The notes: a model not told the origin generated them from the letters alone. A DNA stretch of 43,032 bases from Microcystis wesenbergii FACHB-1317 (GCF_014696875.1 NZ_JACJQV010000161.1:1-43032), one strand, 5' to 3'; counted from the stretch's first letter, positions 31,187 to 41,174 are shown. Translations and numbers: made by a program.

Positions 31187-32434
31187 ATGCGTACAAATTG
31201 GCGAATCGGCTCTTTATTGGGCATTCCTCTCTATATTGATTCCTCGTGGTTTTTGATTTTGGCTTTTGTCACCCTGATCAATGCCACCGATGCAGAAATT
31301 CAATCTCTGGCTGGCCAGAGTTTCGGTTTAGCGTGGTTACTTGGTTTAATCATCGCTTTATTGCTGTTTATCTCGGTTTTACTCCACGAATTAGGTCATA
31401 GTTTCATGGCACGCTCCCAAGGCATCGAGGTCAATTCCATTACCCTGTTTCTTTTTGGGGGTATGGCCTCGATCGATCGAGAATCTCGGACTCCTCCAGA
31501 GGCCCTGCAAGTAGCGATCGCTGGACCCCTCGTCAGTTTTCTCCTGTTTTGTCTCCTCTCCCTAGCCAGTCACTTACCCTATTTAAACGCTAATTTAACC
31601 TATATATGCGGGCATTTAGCGATAATTAACCTGTTTTTGGCTCTATTTAATCTTATCCCCGGTTTACCCCTCGATGGCGGTCAAATTTTCAAAGCAATGG
31701 TCTGGCAAGCAACCGGCGATCGCTGGAAAGGTTTACATTGGGCTGCGATCAGTGGTCAATTCATCGGTTGGTTGGGGATTATTTTGGGGATTTTCTTGGT
31801 TCTCTTGACGGCAGATGTGGGGGGTGCTTGGTTAGGATTAATGGGCTGGTTTATCCTCAGAAATGCCCGCGCCTACGATAATTTAACTAATTTACAGGAA
31901 AGTCTCCTCAATTTGCAAGCGGGAGAGGTGATGAGCAGAAATTTGCGGGTTTTAAACGCCCATCAAACCCTAGAGGAATTCGTCCAAGAATACGTTTTAG
32001 ACCAAGCAGCCGCCAATACTGCTTATTTTGCCGCTTCCGAGGGGCGTTATCGGGGATTAATTCGGGTGGAAGATTTACAGGCGATCGAGCGGAGTTTCTG
32101 GTCAGAAAAACAACTGCTTGATATTGCCCATCCCCTCGCGGAAATTCCCAGTGTTGAGGAAAAAACCCCCTTAGTGACGGTGGTGCAAAAACTGGAAACC
32201 ATCCCGGACAGAATGATCACGGTGTTAACACCGGCCTCCGCCGTAGCGGGAGTGATCGATCGCGGCGATATCCTCAAGGCAATTGCGATTAAATACCAAC
32301 TTCCCCTAGAGGAAACGGATATTAAACGCGCTCGCGAGGGAGTTTATCCCAGTTATTTGCCCTTAAATGTCATTGCTGCCGCTCTTGACAAGAGTGAACG
32401 GCCAAAAATCGGCGCACCGTCCTTAATGTCCTGA
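31187..32434 (+). CDS. M50 site-2 protease (rseP/SpoIVFB-like) with CBS domains
   Basis: Intramembrane zinc metalloprotease of 415 aa from ATG 31187, where the conserved MRTNWRIGSLLGIPLYIDSSWF begins. Active-site HELGH (His67, Glu68, His71) lies in the third hydrophobic segment, and the third ligand is Asp163 in PGLPLDGGQIF. About six membrane segments are followed by a pair of CBS domains (about 240-370: VMSRNLRVL...EFVQEY, and the last repeat with AVAGVIDRGDILKAI). SpoIVFB-type proteases with CBS domains often sense nucleotides. Substrate unknown. Its last 82 bp overlap the phosphatase gene on the opposite strand. Confidence 0.93.
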   Translation: MRTNWRIGSLLGIPLYIDSSWFLILAFVTLINATDAEIQSLAGQSFGLAWLLGLIIALLLFISVLLHELGHSFMARSQGIEVNSITLFLFGGMASIDRESRTPPEALQVAIAGPLVSFLLFCLLSLASHLPYLNANLTYICGHLAIINLFLALFNLIPGLPLDGGQIFKAMVWQATGDRWKGLHWAAISGQFIGWLGIILGIFLVLLTADVGGAWLGLMGWFILRNARAYDNLTNLQESLLNLQAGEVMSRNLRVLNAHQTLEEFVQEYVLDQAAANTAYFAASEGRYRGLIRVEDLQAIERSFWSEKQLLDIAHPLAEIPSVEEKTPLVTVVQKLETIPDRMITVLTPASAVAGVIDRGDILKAIAIKYQLPLEETDIKRAREGVYPSYLPLNVIAAALDKSERPKIGAPSLMS

Positions 32435-33117
32435 CCTAGAGAGGATGAACGATAATAATCTTGAATATGGCTAATGCGAAAATTTCCTCGCTGGTTAGTC
32501 TGCCACAATTTCCCCGTTTCCACATCTAAACAACTTAACCAACCTTTGCCGTAGGCCCAAGTATCGATACAAATGGCATGGCCGAGATTAACTGGTTTAC
32601 CGCTTTTTTGGCTGGTATGGCCACAAATCATGGTTTTTCCCGAACTATGGGCGGCGGGATATTGAAATTTCTCCCAAAAGAGTTTGTATTCTGGTTGTCT
32701 GGCCAGGGGTAGATGGGGATCGAGACTAGCGTGAACAAATAAATGATTGGCAGTTTCGTAGCTATTTATACAGACTTTTCCTAAAAAATCCCAGTGGGAT
32801 TCGGGAATTTTAATCAGGTGGCCTTCGCTGTAGGATTTGAGGGTGGCTTTACCGCCTTTTTCTAACCAGAGACGCTGTTTGAGGGGGTTGTTACGGGCTT
32901 GCAGCATGATAATCTCGTGATTACCCTTGAGGGGAATCAAATTTCCCTGTTTATGTAGGGAAATCAGGCGATCGATCACCCCTTTCGAGTCTCTGCCCTT
33001 ATTAACGTAATCACCGAGGGTGATTAGAGTATCTTGGGGTTTGGGATTGACGATCTCTAGCAAGTGATCTAGAGCTTTCGAGCAACCATGAATATCACCG
33101 ATCGCTAAGGTTCGCAT
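32353..33117 (-). CDS. PPP-type metallophosphatase with altered motif
   Basis: Calcineurin-like phosphoesterase of 254 aa from ATG 33115-33117 (MRTLAIGDIHG). Motif I GDIHG (7-11) and motif III GNHE (65-68) are intact. Motif II, normally GDxVDRG, reads GDYVNKG (35-41): the metal-bridging Asp36 is kept but the DR pair is NK. Later His residues (ICGHTSQKSGKPV and the FVHASLDP region) that bind metal are present. Likely a Ser/Thr or dinucleotide phosphatase; activity may be changed. The last 27 codons overlap the protease gene antisense. A candidate ncRNA lies upstream on the same strand. Confidence 0.85.
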   Translation of the reverse strand: MRTLAIGDIHGCSKALDHLLEIVNPKPQDTLITLGDYVNKGRDSKGVIDRLISLHKQGNLIPLKGNHEIIMLQARNNPLKQRLWLEKGGKATLKSYSEGHLIKIPESHWDFLGKVCINSYETANHLFVHASLDPHLPLARQPEYKLFWEKFQYPAAHSSGKTMICGHTSQKSGKPVNLGHAICIDTWAYGKGWLSCLDVETGKLWQTNQRGNFRISHIQDYYRSSSLGQDIKDGAPIFGRSLLSRAAAMTFKGK

Positions 33118-33227
33118 GAGGATTTTGTCTGCTATGTTGGTAATACTCACCGATACTTTTTGCTAACACACACCAACAGATGAGGTAACAGGCAATAGCC
33201 AACAATAAAGGGATTGGAGGAGATTTA

Positions 33228-33376
33228 GCCTATCTAAGGATAGGAGATTAACATCAGTCTTAGAGCCTAAAACAAGAGCTTTCGGTGCTTAGATTTGCCT
33301 GCCCTGTTGGTTATCGACCCGAAGGCGACCCTGTTCTTTTGTCATTGCTCAGTTACTAGATTGGCAACCTAGACCC
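33228..33376 (-). ncRNA. candidate structured ncRNA (6S RNA-like?)
   Basis: A minus-strand region of about 150-185 nt with no open frame, driven by a near-consensus promoter at 33381-33410. Complementarity between its ends (GCCAATCTA, plus 33357-33365, with TAGATAGGC, plus 33228-33236; 8 of 9 pairs) would close the molecule. GAGC/GCTC and TAAC/GTTA pairs lie further in. An apical hairpin CGCC-TTCG-GG(T)CG is plausible. A long closed rod with an internal bubble and this size would suit 6S RNA, but I cannot confirm the family. The 3' end is not defined by an obvious T-tract. Confidence 0.45.
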
Positions 33377-33380
33377 TAAC

Positions 33381-33410
33381 ATTATAGGACTTTTGAGCGA
33401 GCCTAGTCAA
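33381..33410 (-). promoter_or_regulatory. strong sigma-70-type promoter
   Basis: Minus strand: -35 TTGACT (plus 33405-33410), 18-nt spacer, -10 TATAAT (plus 33381-33386). It points into the gene-free 33151-33380 region and so supports a non-coding transcript; it could also feed the phosphatase gene 260 bp further on. Confidence 0.7.
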
Positions 33411-33523
33411 TGCTTTAAGTAGGGCTGGCTGAATAAATCTAAAAACCTTGTTGGCTAAGACTTTGATTGATCCCGTTGCCTAGCATCCCCTTAGAATCCA
33501 CTGTCATTTATGCGGAGGAGAAG

Positions 33524-34807
33524 TCAAATTCTCGTAATCGGTAAACGTAGCCAATCGCTTAATTGTTGTGCCAACCAATCTAATTCTGCTTCGCTAACAT
33601 CTTCACTAGCAGTGATAATATATTCTTGATGGTTAGCAATCAGGGCCAGACAAGGAGGAACAATAGTAAGATTTTCTCCCTGCATAGTGACAGTGACATT
33701 GCGACGCATGAGACTATAAATTTCGGAACTAGCGGCATCGGCAGCTAGTTTAAATTTCAGTCCCCAGAGTTTTTGGTAAAGAGAAACTTTTTTGGGGGTA
33801 ATTTTTAACTCTAGTTCTCCCTGCCAAAAAGATTTGAACAACTGCCAAGATAAACTAGCGGAGATTAAATTGAGCAGAAAAATTAGGATAATCGGGATTA
33901 AAAAAGCGACCAGTTTTAGATCGTAAATAGCGACTATGGTTAAGAGGATGATGGTAAAAAATAGGGAAGGGAGAAATTGTCTTAACTGGTTTTTGAGATT
34001 GTTGAAAAACTTTTGTTTGGTTTTACTAGCGATTTTTATTTGCAGGAGATTATCTTTTTTATAAACAATAACTTCACTGCCGTAGGGTTTGGTAACATTG
34101 CCAATAGATACTAGGATCAATTGACAACTATATAAACTGGCTAAAGCTTCGGTTACTGAGCGAAAATTATAGTCTGGGTGGGAATTTGATAATTTTTTTA
34201 ACCAATAGATAAAAAAAGCACTCAGATTAGTTTTTTGTTCAAAGTTTTCTGGTATGTAACGATGATTAATCCCGGTGGCTAAACTGATCAAAGTTTTGCC
34301 TAGAGCCTGTAAGTCCGTGATGAGAGAATCAGAATCAAAGGCAAAATCAACTAGATAAAAACGATGAGACTGAGTATCAAAGAGGATATTACTAAGTTTG
34401 ATATTGCCGTGGTTAAGGGGGACATCCTGCTGATGGAGATAGGAGAGAATCTCCAAGAGATATTTGGCAATTTGTTTGAGTTCTTGTTCTGCTAACAAAC
34501 AACTGGAGTTAAGATAGTTTTCCAAAGGCTGCGCCGATAAATAAGGTCGGACAATAGCGATGATTTGTTCTTGGGATGAATCTATCTCAAAGCTATCGAG
34601 GTATTTGGGGAGAGATGGGTGAGAGAGTTGTCGCAACAGGGCGATTTTACTGGTTATTTCTCCGATAAACTGACTCCCTTGCCCACTAGGAACAGGAATA
34701 AGTTTAATGATCACTAACTGGGTGGTGTGTCTGTCCCTAGCTAAGATAGTTTTTTTTCCCAGCAACTGTTGGACTTGATAACGACTATGGAGAACTCGAT
34801 CGAGCAT
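33524..34807 (-). CDS. Ser/Thr kinase-like membrane protein, probable pseudokinase
   Basis: 427 aa. Kinase-fold N-terminal domain (about 8-225): beta-3 Lys35 (VIIK), possible alpha-C Glu50, and DFA at 154-156 in place of DFG. The catalytic loop reads HGNIKLSN (133-140), with Asn135 where the catalytic Asp should be. The glycine-rich loop is also degenerate (LLGKKTILAR). Two adjacent hydrophobic helices (about 267-308) follow, then a C-terminal cytoplasmic domain of unknown type. Probably catalytically weak or dead and acting as a scaffold or sensor. No operon partner. Confidence 0.8.
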   Translation of the reverse strand: MLDRVLHSRYQVQQLLGKKTILARDRHTTQLVIIKLIPVPSGQGSQFIGEITSKIALLRQLSHPSLPKYLDSFEIDSSQEQIIAIVRPYLSAQPLENYLNSSCLLAEQELKQIAKYLLEILSYLHQQDVPLNHGNIKLSNILFDTQSHRFYLVDFAFDSDSLITDLQALGKTLISLATGINHRYIPENFEQKTNLSAFFIYWLKKLSNSHPDYNFRSVTEALASLYSCQLILVSIGNVTKPYGSEVIVYKKDNLLQIKIASKTKQKFFNNLKNQLRQFLPSLFFTIILLTIVAIYDLKLVAFLIPIILIFLLNLISASLSWQLFKSFWQGELELKITPKKVSLYQKLWGLKFKLAADAASSEIYSLMRRNVTVTMQGENLTIVPPCLALIANHQEYIITASEDVSEAELDWLAQQLSDWLRLPITRI

Positions 34808-35135
34808 GGGGGAGGATGGCGTAAGTAGTATCTCTAGGATAGCTCATTCTGGAAACTCTAGCCGCCATCTTTAGCATCCTTTTGGTATTTTAACAATTGA
34901 TTAAAAATTGCCGCCTTGCCTAGAAAGAATGGCTATGGCAGTCCTATTTGAGTTATATTAATTATCTGTTCGCCAAGGCTACCTCGAAGGGAAGAGCAAA
35001 AGGGAACGGAGAGCATTTCTAAGACTGTCTTGACTTTTTCCTGTTAGTTAATTGCCGAAGAATCCGTTAGGATTGCCCAGGGGCATTAAGGGAGGGAAAA
35101 ATCGCTTCAATCTCTGAGAAACCAGAGCAGTTTTC

Positions 35136-35165
35136 TTGACAGTTACCCGATCGAGCCAATAAAAT
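35136..35165 (+). promoter_or_regulatory. probable icd promoter
   Basis: TTGACA (35136-35141), 18-nt spacer, TAAAAT (35160-35165), about 135 bp before the icd start. I looked for NtcA sites (GTA-N8-TAC) between 34808 and 35298 and saw none. The rest of that gap shows no gene. Confidence 0.55.
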
Positions 35166-35298
35166 TAATCCATGTTCTGGAACTATCTGGCGGAGATGCC
35201 AGCAAGGGAATCTTTAAGAAATTAGCCAAAATCCCTGAGTATAGATATTGACGGCGCTAGACTCCCAACGTATAGATAAATACTGTTTCTGGAAGCCC

Positions 35299-36735
35299 AT
35301 GACTGTGAGCTACGAAAAAATTACCCCACCGACAACAGGCTCGACAATTACTTTTTCTGACGGAAAACCTCTAGTTCCCGACGATCCCATCATTCCCTTC
35401 ATTCGTGGTGACGGTACGGGGGTCGATATCTGGCCCGCAACCGCAAAAGTTATCGATTCGGCGATCGCCACAGCCTACGGTGGTCAAAGGAAAATCCATT
35501 GGTTTAAAGTCTATGCTGGCGATGAAGCTTGCGAAATCTACGGGACCTATCAATATCTACCCCAAGATACCTTGACAGCGATTAAAGAATATGGTATTGC
35601 TATCAAGGGTCCCTTGACCACTCCCATCGGTGGCGGCATTCGTTCCCTGAATGTGGCTTTGCGGCAAATTTTTGACCTCTATGCCTGTGTTCGTCCCTGT
35701 CGTTACTATGCGGGAACCCCTTCCCCCCATAAAACCCCGGAAAAACTCGATGTCATCGTCTATCGGGAAAATACCGAGGATATCTATCTCGGCATCGAAT
35801 GGAAACAAGGCACGGAAATCGCCGATAAACTGATTAATTATCTCAACACCGAACTAATTCCCGCCACTCCCGAACACGGTAACAAACAAATTCCCCTCGA
35901 TGCGGGTATCGGGATCAAACCTATTAGTAAGACGGGTTCCCAAAGATTAGTCCGCCGGGCGATCGAACGAGCGCTGACTTTACCGAAACCGAAAAATCAG
36001 GTTACTCTCGTCCACAAGGGTAACATTATGAAATACACGGAAGGGGCCTTCCGGGATTGGGGTTACGAATTAGCTAAAAGTGAATTCCGGGATGTGTGCG
36101 TCACCGAGATGGAATCATGGATCCTGAGTAATAAGGAGAAAAACCCCGATCTGACCATCGAAGATAACGCCCGCATGGTGGAACCGGGTTATGATGCCCT
36201 CACGGACGAGAAAAAAGCCAAAATATGCCAAGAAGTGACCAGTGTTCTCGATGCTATCTGGGAAACCCACGGCCATGGCCAGTGGAAAGATAAAATTATG
36301 GTTAACGATCGCATTGCCGATAGTATCTTCCAACAGATCCAAACCCGTCCCGATGAATACTCGATCCTCGCTACCATGAACCTGAATGGCGATTATCTCT
36401 CCGATGCGGCAGCGGCGATCGTGGGTGGTTTAGGGATGGGACCCGGGGCGAATATTGGCGATACTTGCGCTATTTTTGAGGCAACCCACGGTACAGCCCC
36501 TAAACACGCCGGTTTAGACCGAATTAACCCCGGTTCGGTGATTCTTTCTGGGGTGATGATGTTGGAATACATGGGATGGCAAGAAGCAGCCGATTTGATT
36601 AAAAAAGGCATCGCAGCAGCGATCGCTAATCGACAAGTTACCTACGATTTAGCGCGTCTGATGGAACCTCCCGTTAATCCTCCCCTGAAATGTTCCGAAT
36701 TTGCCGATGCAATCATCTCCCATTTTGGGGATTAA
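35299..36735 (+). CDS. icd: NADP-dependent isocitrate dehydrogenase
   Basis: Converts isocitrate to 2-oxoglutarate, the carbon skeleton for ammonium assimilation and the nitrogen-status signal in cyanobacteria. 478 aa from ATG 35299 ([11 protein letters not shown]); an in-frame TTG at 35248 is less likely. Family motifs include [39 protein letters not shown] (substrate Ser/Asn/Arg), [63 protein letters not shown] and [13 protein letters not shown]. The protein is longer than E. coli Icd through an insert near 280-320 seen in cyanobacteria. Converges on valS. Confidence 0.96.
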   Translation: MTVSYEKITPPTTGSTITFSDGKPLVPDDPIIPFIRGDGTGVDIWPATAKVIDSAIATAYGGQRKIHWFKVYAGDEACEIYGTYQYLPQDTLTAIKEYGIAIKGPLTTPIGGGIRSLNVALRQIFDLYACVRPCRYYAGTPSPHKTPEKLDVIVYRENTEDIYLGIEWKQGTEIADKLINYLNTELIPATPEHGNKQIPLDAGIGIKPISKTGSQRLVRRAIERALTLPKPKNQVTLVHKGNIMKYTEGAFRDWGYELAKSEFRDVCVTEMESWILSNKEKNPDLTIEDNARMVEPGYDALTDEKKAKICQEVTSVLDAIWETHGHGQWKDKIMVNDRIADSIFQQIQTRPDEYSILATMNLNGDYLSDAAAAIVGGLGMGPGANIGDTCAIFEATHGTAPKHAGLDRINPGSVILSGVMMLEYMGWQEAADLIKKGIAAAIANRQVTYDLARLMEPPVNPPLKCSEFADAIISHFGD

Positions 36736-36804
36736 TTTTCCGGTTAGGGTAGCCTGAAAACTGCCCTATTTTTCGGAAAATCCCCAAAATAACCCCTGCC
36801 TCCG

Positions 36805-39525
36805 TTAATGCAGACGTTTTAAGCGTTCTTGGAGAATTTGGGCTTGTTTTTCGGACTCTGCTAAAGCTTGCTTCGTTTTTTGGATTAAAGCTTCTGGAGC
36901 TTTTTCGACAAAGCTAGGTTTATTCAAGCGATCGCTCAAACTCTTGATTTCCCCTTCCACTTTAGCTAAATTTTTCGCTAATTTCCCAGCCAATACCGAT
37001 ATATCAACCAATCCGGACAGGGGTATAAGGATTTCTACCGTAGCGACAACACCAGCGATCGCTTGATTGACTTCCTCGGTTAATTTTGCCGTCAAAATTA
37101 AGTTTTCGATCTTGGCCAAGTCTTTTAAGTACACTTGTCCGCGTTGCAGAATAGCTAATTCTTGACTGTTTTCTGTCTGTAAAATTGCTGTGATCGTTGC
37201 TCCCGGTTTAATCCCCGCTTCGGCCCGCAAATTACGCAACACCCGAATACTTTCAATTAATAACTCAAAAGTATTTTCTAAATCTAGATCGATCAGAGAA
37301 CTATCAGCTATTGGATAGGTTTCTAAAGCTAAAACCTGCTGATTTTCTTGGGTTAAATTATGCCAAATTTCTTCGGTAATATGGGGCATAAAGGGATGTA
37401 ATAATTTTAATGTCCCTGCCAAGATAAAAGCCAAAGTTTGCCGGGCTGTAGCACAGGAAACCGATTCTTTATCCTTCCATAAACGAGTTTTCACTAACTC
37501 GATATACCAATCACAGAAATCGCCCCAGATAAATTCGTATAGACCTTTTGCCGCTTCTCCCATGCCATAATTTTCTAGATAATCTCTAGTTTTTTGCACT
37601 GTTTGATGATAACGAGATAAAATCCAGCGATCAGCTAATTCTAAATTTTCTAAAACTGGTTCTCCCAATTCTTCTGGGGTTTTTCCCTCCAGATTCATCA
37701 TGACAAAACGGGAAGCATTCCAAATTTTATTGGCAAAATTTCGGGCTGCTTCTACGGATTCCGATTCATCGGTTTTACGGTTGTATTGCAGACTGATATC
37801 CTGTCCTGCTCCTGCCACTTCTCGGATTAAGGTATATCGTAAAGCATCGGTTCCATATTTATCAATTAAAATTAGGGGATCGATGCCGTTATTGGCAGAT
37901 TTAGACATCTTTTTGCCGTTTTCATCCCTAACTAAACCGTGAATATAGACATCTTTAAAGGGCATTTGTCGCGTAAAATACCCTGCCATCATCGTCATTC
38001 TTGCCACCCAGAAGAAGATAATATCAAAACCAGTGACGAGGGTTGTGGTGGGGTAATAGGTGTCTAGATCAAGGGTTTTTTCTGGCCATCCCATAGTCGA
38101 AAATGGCCACAATCCCGAGGAAAACCAAGTATCTAAAACATCAGGGTCTTGTTGAATAATTATATCCTCTCCATACTCTTGTTTGGCCTTAGCTAAAGCG
38201 GAGGTTTCATCTGGGGCAACGACGAAGGGAGTATGGTTAGTAATTTCGTTATTAGTTTCACTGATAATATACCAAGCGGGAATTTGATGACCCCACCACA
38301 GTTGTCGAGAAATACACCAATCTTTTAGTTTAACTAACCAATCACGATAAACTTTTGTCCATCTTTCTGGCACAAAACGGGGCGAGTTTTCCTGATCTAA
38401 ACAGGTTAAAGCTTTTGTGGCTAAAGGTTCAATTTTAACGAACCATTGGGTCGATAAAAGGGGTTCCACGGGAACTTTACCTCGATCGCTATAGGGGACA
38501 CTATGGCGATAGGCTTCAATCTTAACTAAAAAGCCGTCTTCATCGAGTTTTTTAACAACATTTTTGCGGGCAACAAAACGATCTTGACCTGCGAATATTC
38601 CGGCATTTTCGTTTAAACTGCCGTCTAAATTCATGATATTAATAAAGGCTAAATTATGGCGTTTACCCATCTCAAAATCCTTGGGATCGTGGGCCGGCGT
38701 AACTTTGACGCAACCGGTACCGAATTGGGGATCCACTAATTCATCGGCAATAATCGGGATTTCTCGCCCCATTATCGGTAAAGTGACGGTTTTGCCGATT
38801 AAATGGCGATAACGGGGGTCTTGCGGGTTGACAGCGACACCAGTATCACCGAGCATGGTTTCGGGCCTTGTGGTGGCTACTTGAAGATAACCGCTACTAT
38901 CGCTAAGAGGATAGCGAAAATACCAGAGATTTCCCTCAATATCCTTGTTTTCCACCTCTAAATCGGAAACGGCCGACCGGGATTCGGGACACCAGTTAAC
39001 TAAGTATTGACCGCGATAGATTAATCCGTCCTCATAGAGTTTGATAAAAGCAGTACGGACAGCATGGGAGAGTCCCTCATCCATGGTGAAACGTTCCCGC
39101 GTCCAATCGACGGATACCCCCAAGCGTCGCAGTTGATTAACAATGGTACTACCAGACTCCTCTTTCCATTGCCAAGCGCGTTCGAGGAATTTTTCCCTTC
39201 CTAGTTGATAACGGTCGGTTTTTTCGGCTTTTAATTGGCGATCGAGTATAGCCTGTACTGCAATACTAGCGTGATCTGTACCGGGCAGCCAGAGGGTATT
39301 TTTGCCGGTCATGCGTTTGTAGCGAACAAGTGTATCAATTAGGGAACTCTCGAAAGCGTGACCCATGTGGAGACTACCGGTAACATTGGGAGGGGGGATG
39401 ACTATACAGTAGGTTTCGCCGCCTTTTTCGGGGTTTGCTGTAAATATTTCTTGATTTTCCCAATATTGCTGCCATTTCGTTTCTGTGATCTTGGGATCGT
39501 ATTGCTTCGATAGTTCCGAGGTCAT
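36805..39525 (-). CDS. valS: valyl-tRNA synthetase
   Basis: Class Ia aminoacyl-tRNA synthetase charging tRNA-Val, 906 aa, cytoplasmic. HIGH motif is HMGH (53-56) in [15 protein letters not shown]. The CP1 editing domain contains [17 protein letters not shown]. The KMSKS motif is intact near 538-542 ([14 protein letters not shown]). An anticodon-binding helical domain and the Val-specific C-terminal coiled coil (about 840-906, ending LQERLKRLH) complete the protein. Start ATG 39523-39525. Length and domain order are normal. Single gene. Confidence 0.98.
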   Translation of the reverse strand: MTSELSKQYDPKITETKWQQYWENQEIFTANPEKGGETYCIVIPPPNVTGSLHMGHAFESSLIDTLVRYKRMTGKNTLWLPGTDHASIAVQAILDRQLKAEKTDRYQLGREKFLERAWQWKEESGSTIVNQLRRLGVSVDWTRERFTMDEGLSHAVRTAFIKLYEDGLIYRGQYLVNWCPESRSAVSDLEVENKDIEGNLWYFRYPLSDSSGYLQVATTRPETMLGDTGVAVNPQDPRYRHLIGKTVTLPIMGREIPIIADELVDPQFGTGCVKVTPAHDPKDFEMGKRHNLAFINIMNLDGSLNENAGIFAGQDRFVARKNVVKKLDEDGFLVKIEAYRHSVPYSDRGKVPVEPLLSTQWFVKIEPLATKALTCLDQENSPRFVPERWTKVYRDWLVKLKDWCISRQLWWGHQIPAWYIISETNNEITNHTPFVVAPDETSALAKAKQEYGEDIIIQQDPDVLDTWFSSGLWPFSTMGWPEKTLDLDTYYPTTTLVTGFDIIFFWVARMTMMAGYFTRQMPFKDVYIHGLVRDENGKKMSKSANNGIDPLILIDKYGTDALRYTLIREVAGAGQDISLQYNRKTDESESVEAARNFANKIWNASRFVMMNLEGKTPEELGEPVLENLELADRWILSRYHQTVQKTRDYLENYGMGEAAKGLYEFIWGDFCDWYIELVKTRLWKDKESVSCATARQTLAFILAGTLKLLHPFMPHITEEIWHNLTQENQQVLALETYPIADSSLIDLDLENTFELLIESIRVLRNLRAEAGIKPGATITAILQTENSQELAILQRGQVYLKDLAKIENLILTAKLTEEVNQAIAGVVATVEILIPLSGLVDISVLAGKLAKNLAKVEGEIKSLSDRLNKPSFVEKAPEALIQKTKQALAESEKQAQILQERLKRLH

Positions 39526-39762
39526 GATGGGGGGATTCTACAATTCTTAGTTCTTTGTCAATTGTCCCACATTTGGGAGAGATCAAATTCCTGTTTAGTT
39601 GCTGGCTAAAAAATTTTAAGAGTCCTATTAAGATAGCTGTTATCTTTTACTTGGGTAAAAATAGCTAATTTCTGGTAACTTTTTTGCATCTCACCAGTAT
39701 AATAATTGCTATAATCAATTGAGGGAGTCGATCAATAAGTGGGTAGGTATTAAAAACTTTCA

Positions 39763-39861
39763 GATGCCCCCCTACTAGGGGTAGGGTTGATTCATGAATC
39801 AACCCTACTTAATAAGGGGGAGATCGGCAGCCCCCTTATCAAGGGGGGTAGGGGGGATCGA
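39763..39861. repeat. nested palindromic MITE-like element
   Basis: Outer ends GATGCCCCCCTAC and GTAGGGGGGATC are inverted. Inside lies a perfect 28-bp palindrome at 39781-39808 (half-site GTAGGGTTGATTCA) and a second stem ATAAGGGGG/CCCCCTTAT (39812-39840 region). It occupies the middle of the 39526-39906 gap, whose remainder is AT-rich without a gene, and ends about 45 bp before the first Uma2 copy. Confidence 0.8.
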
Positions 39862-39906
39862 ACCTAAAATCCATTTTTAATTTAATTATAACCAGCTACT
39901 TAAATT

Positions 39907-40494
39907 ATGACCATAGCAACAGATAAAAGTACCTATAGCTTTGCCGAATATTTACAACTAGAGGAAACGGCAGCCTATAAAAATGAGTATCAAGATGGGG
40001 AAATCATACCGATGACAGGAGGCACTACCGATCATAATAAAATTGCTCTCAATTTTGCCGCTTATTTAAAATTTGCCCTCAAAGGACAGAAATATAATAT
40101 TTTTATCGGTGATGTTAAAGTATGGATAGCGCAATATCGTCAGGCAACCTATCCCGATGTGATGCTAATTGAGGGAGAACCGATTTATTATGAAACTGGC
40201 AAGACAACTGTTACCAATCCCAGATTAATAGTAGAAGTCCTCTCAAAATCAACTCAAAATTATGACCAGGGCGATAAATTTCTCTATTATCGTTCGCTGC
40301 CGGAATTTCAAGAATATATTCTGATCAGTCAAAGTCGTCCCTATGTCATGCAGTATAACAAAACTGAAGAAAATAAATGGTTATTAACGGAATACGAGGG
40401 CGAAAATGCCAGTTTATCTTTAACTTCTGTCAATTTTGCTCTCAGTTTTCAGGAAATTTACGAAGGAGTTACTTTTAATATAATCAATGATTAA
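39907..40494 (+). CDS. Uma2-family nuclease, tandem copy 1
   Basis: 195 aa. PD-(D/E)XK-fold Uma2/DUF820 protein of unknown role. Landmarks: FAEYLQLEETAAYKNEYQDGEI (11-32), the acidic site in YRQATYPDVMLIEGEP (76-91), PRLIVEVLSKSTQNYDQGDKFLYYRSL, and EYILISQSRPYVMQY. First of three consecutive near-identical genes with a 634-bp period including the spacer. It differs from the others by Asn26 (His in copies 2 and 3), Ile32, Val72, Ala75 and Val in RPYVMQ. ATG 39907; no clear Shine-Dalgarno. Confidence 0.88.
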   Translation: MTIATDKSTYSFAEYLQLEETAAYKNEYQDGEIIPMTGGTTDHNKIALNFAAYLKFALKGQKYNIFIGDVKVWIAQYRQATYPDVMLIEGEPIYYETGKTTVTNPRLIVEVLSKSTQNYDQGDKFLYYRSLPEFQEYILISQSRPYVMQYNKTEENKWLLTEYEGENASLSLTSVNFALSFQEIYEGVTFNIIND

Positions 40495-40540
40495 ACCAGT
40501 TGTTTAAACCAGCTTAAGTTAACCAAAGAATCAATCAATT

Positions 40541-41128
40541 ATGACCATAGCCACAGATAAAAGTACCTATAGCTTTGCCGAATATTTACAACTAGAGGAA
40601 ACGGCAGCCTATAAACATGAGTATCAAGACGGGGAAATCGTACCGATGACAGGAGGCACTACCGATCATAATAAAATTGCTCTCAATTTTGCCGCTTATT
40701 TAAAATTTGCCCTCAAAGGACAGAAATATAATATTTTTATCGGTGATGTGAAATTATGGATAGTGCAATATCGTCAGGCAACCTATCCCGATGTGATGTT
40801 AATTGAGGGTGAACCGATTTATTATGAAACTGGTAAGACAACTGTTACCAATCCCAGATTAATAGTAGAAGTCCTCTCAAAATCAACTCAAAATTATGAC
40901 CAGGGCGATAAATTTCTTTATTATCGTTCGCTGCCAGAATTGCAAGAATATATTCTCATTAGTCAAAGTCGTCCCTATATCATGCAGTATAACAAAACTG
41001 AGGAAAATAAATGGTTATTAACGGAATACGAGGGCGAAAATGCCAGTTTATCTTTAACTTCTGTCAATTTTGCTCTCAGTTTTCAGGAAATTTACGAAGG
41101 AGTTACTTTTAATATAATCAATGATTAA
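40541..41128 (+). CDS. Uma2-family nuclease, tandem copy 2
   Basis: 195 aa, differing from copy 1 at only about six residues (YKHEYQDGEIVPM, KLWIVQYRQ, ELQEYI, RPYIMQ). The acidic PD and EVL active-site residues are identical. Its 46-bp spacer to copy 3 is almost the same as that after copy 1. The array probably arose by unequal crossing-over. Whether all copies are expressed or redundant is unknown. It alone carries the Leu in SLPELQEYI. Confidence 0.88.
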   Translation: MTIATDKSTYSFAEYLQLEETAAYKHEYQDGEIVPMTGGTTDHNKIALNFAAYLKFALKGQKYNIFIGDVKLWIVQYRQATYPDVMLIEGEPIYYETGKTTVTNPRLIVEVLSKSTQNYDQGDKFLYYRSLPELQEYILISQSRPYIMQYNKTEENKWLLTEYEGENASLSLTSVNFALSFQEIYEGVTFNIIND

Positions 41129-41174
41129 AACAGTTGTTTTAATCAGCTTAAGTTAACCAAAGAATCAATCAATT

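Noticed and set aside
34808-35298. NtcA box upstream of icd
   Set aside because: No GTA-N8-TAC match found on reading the region.
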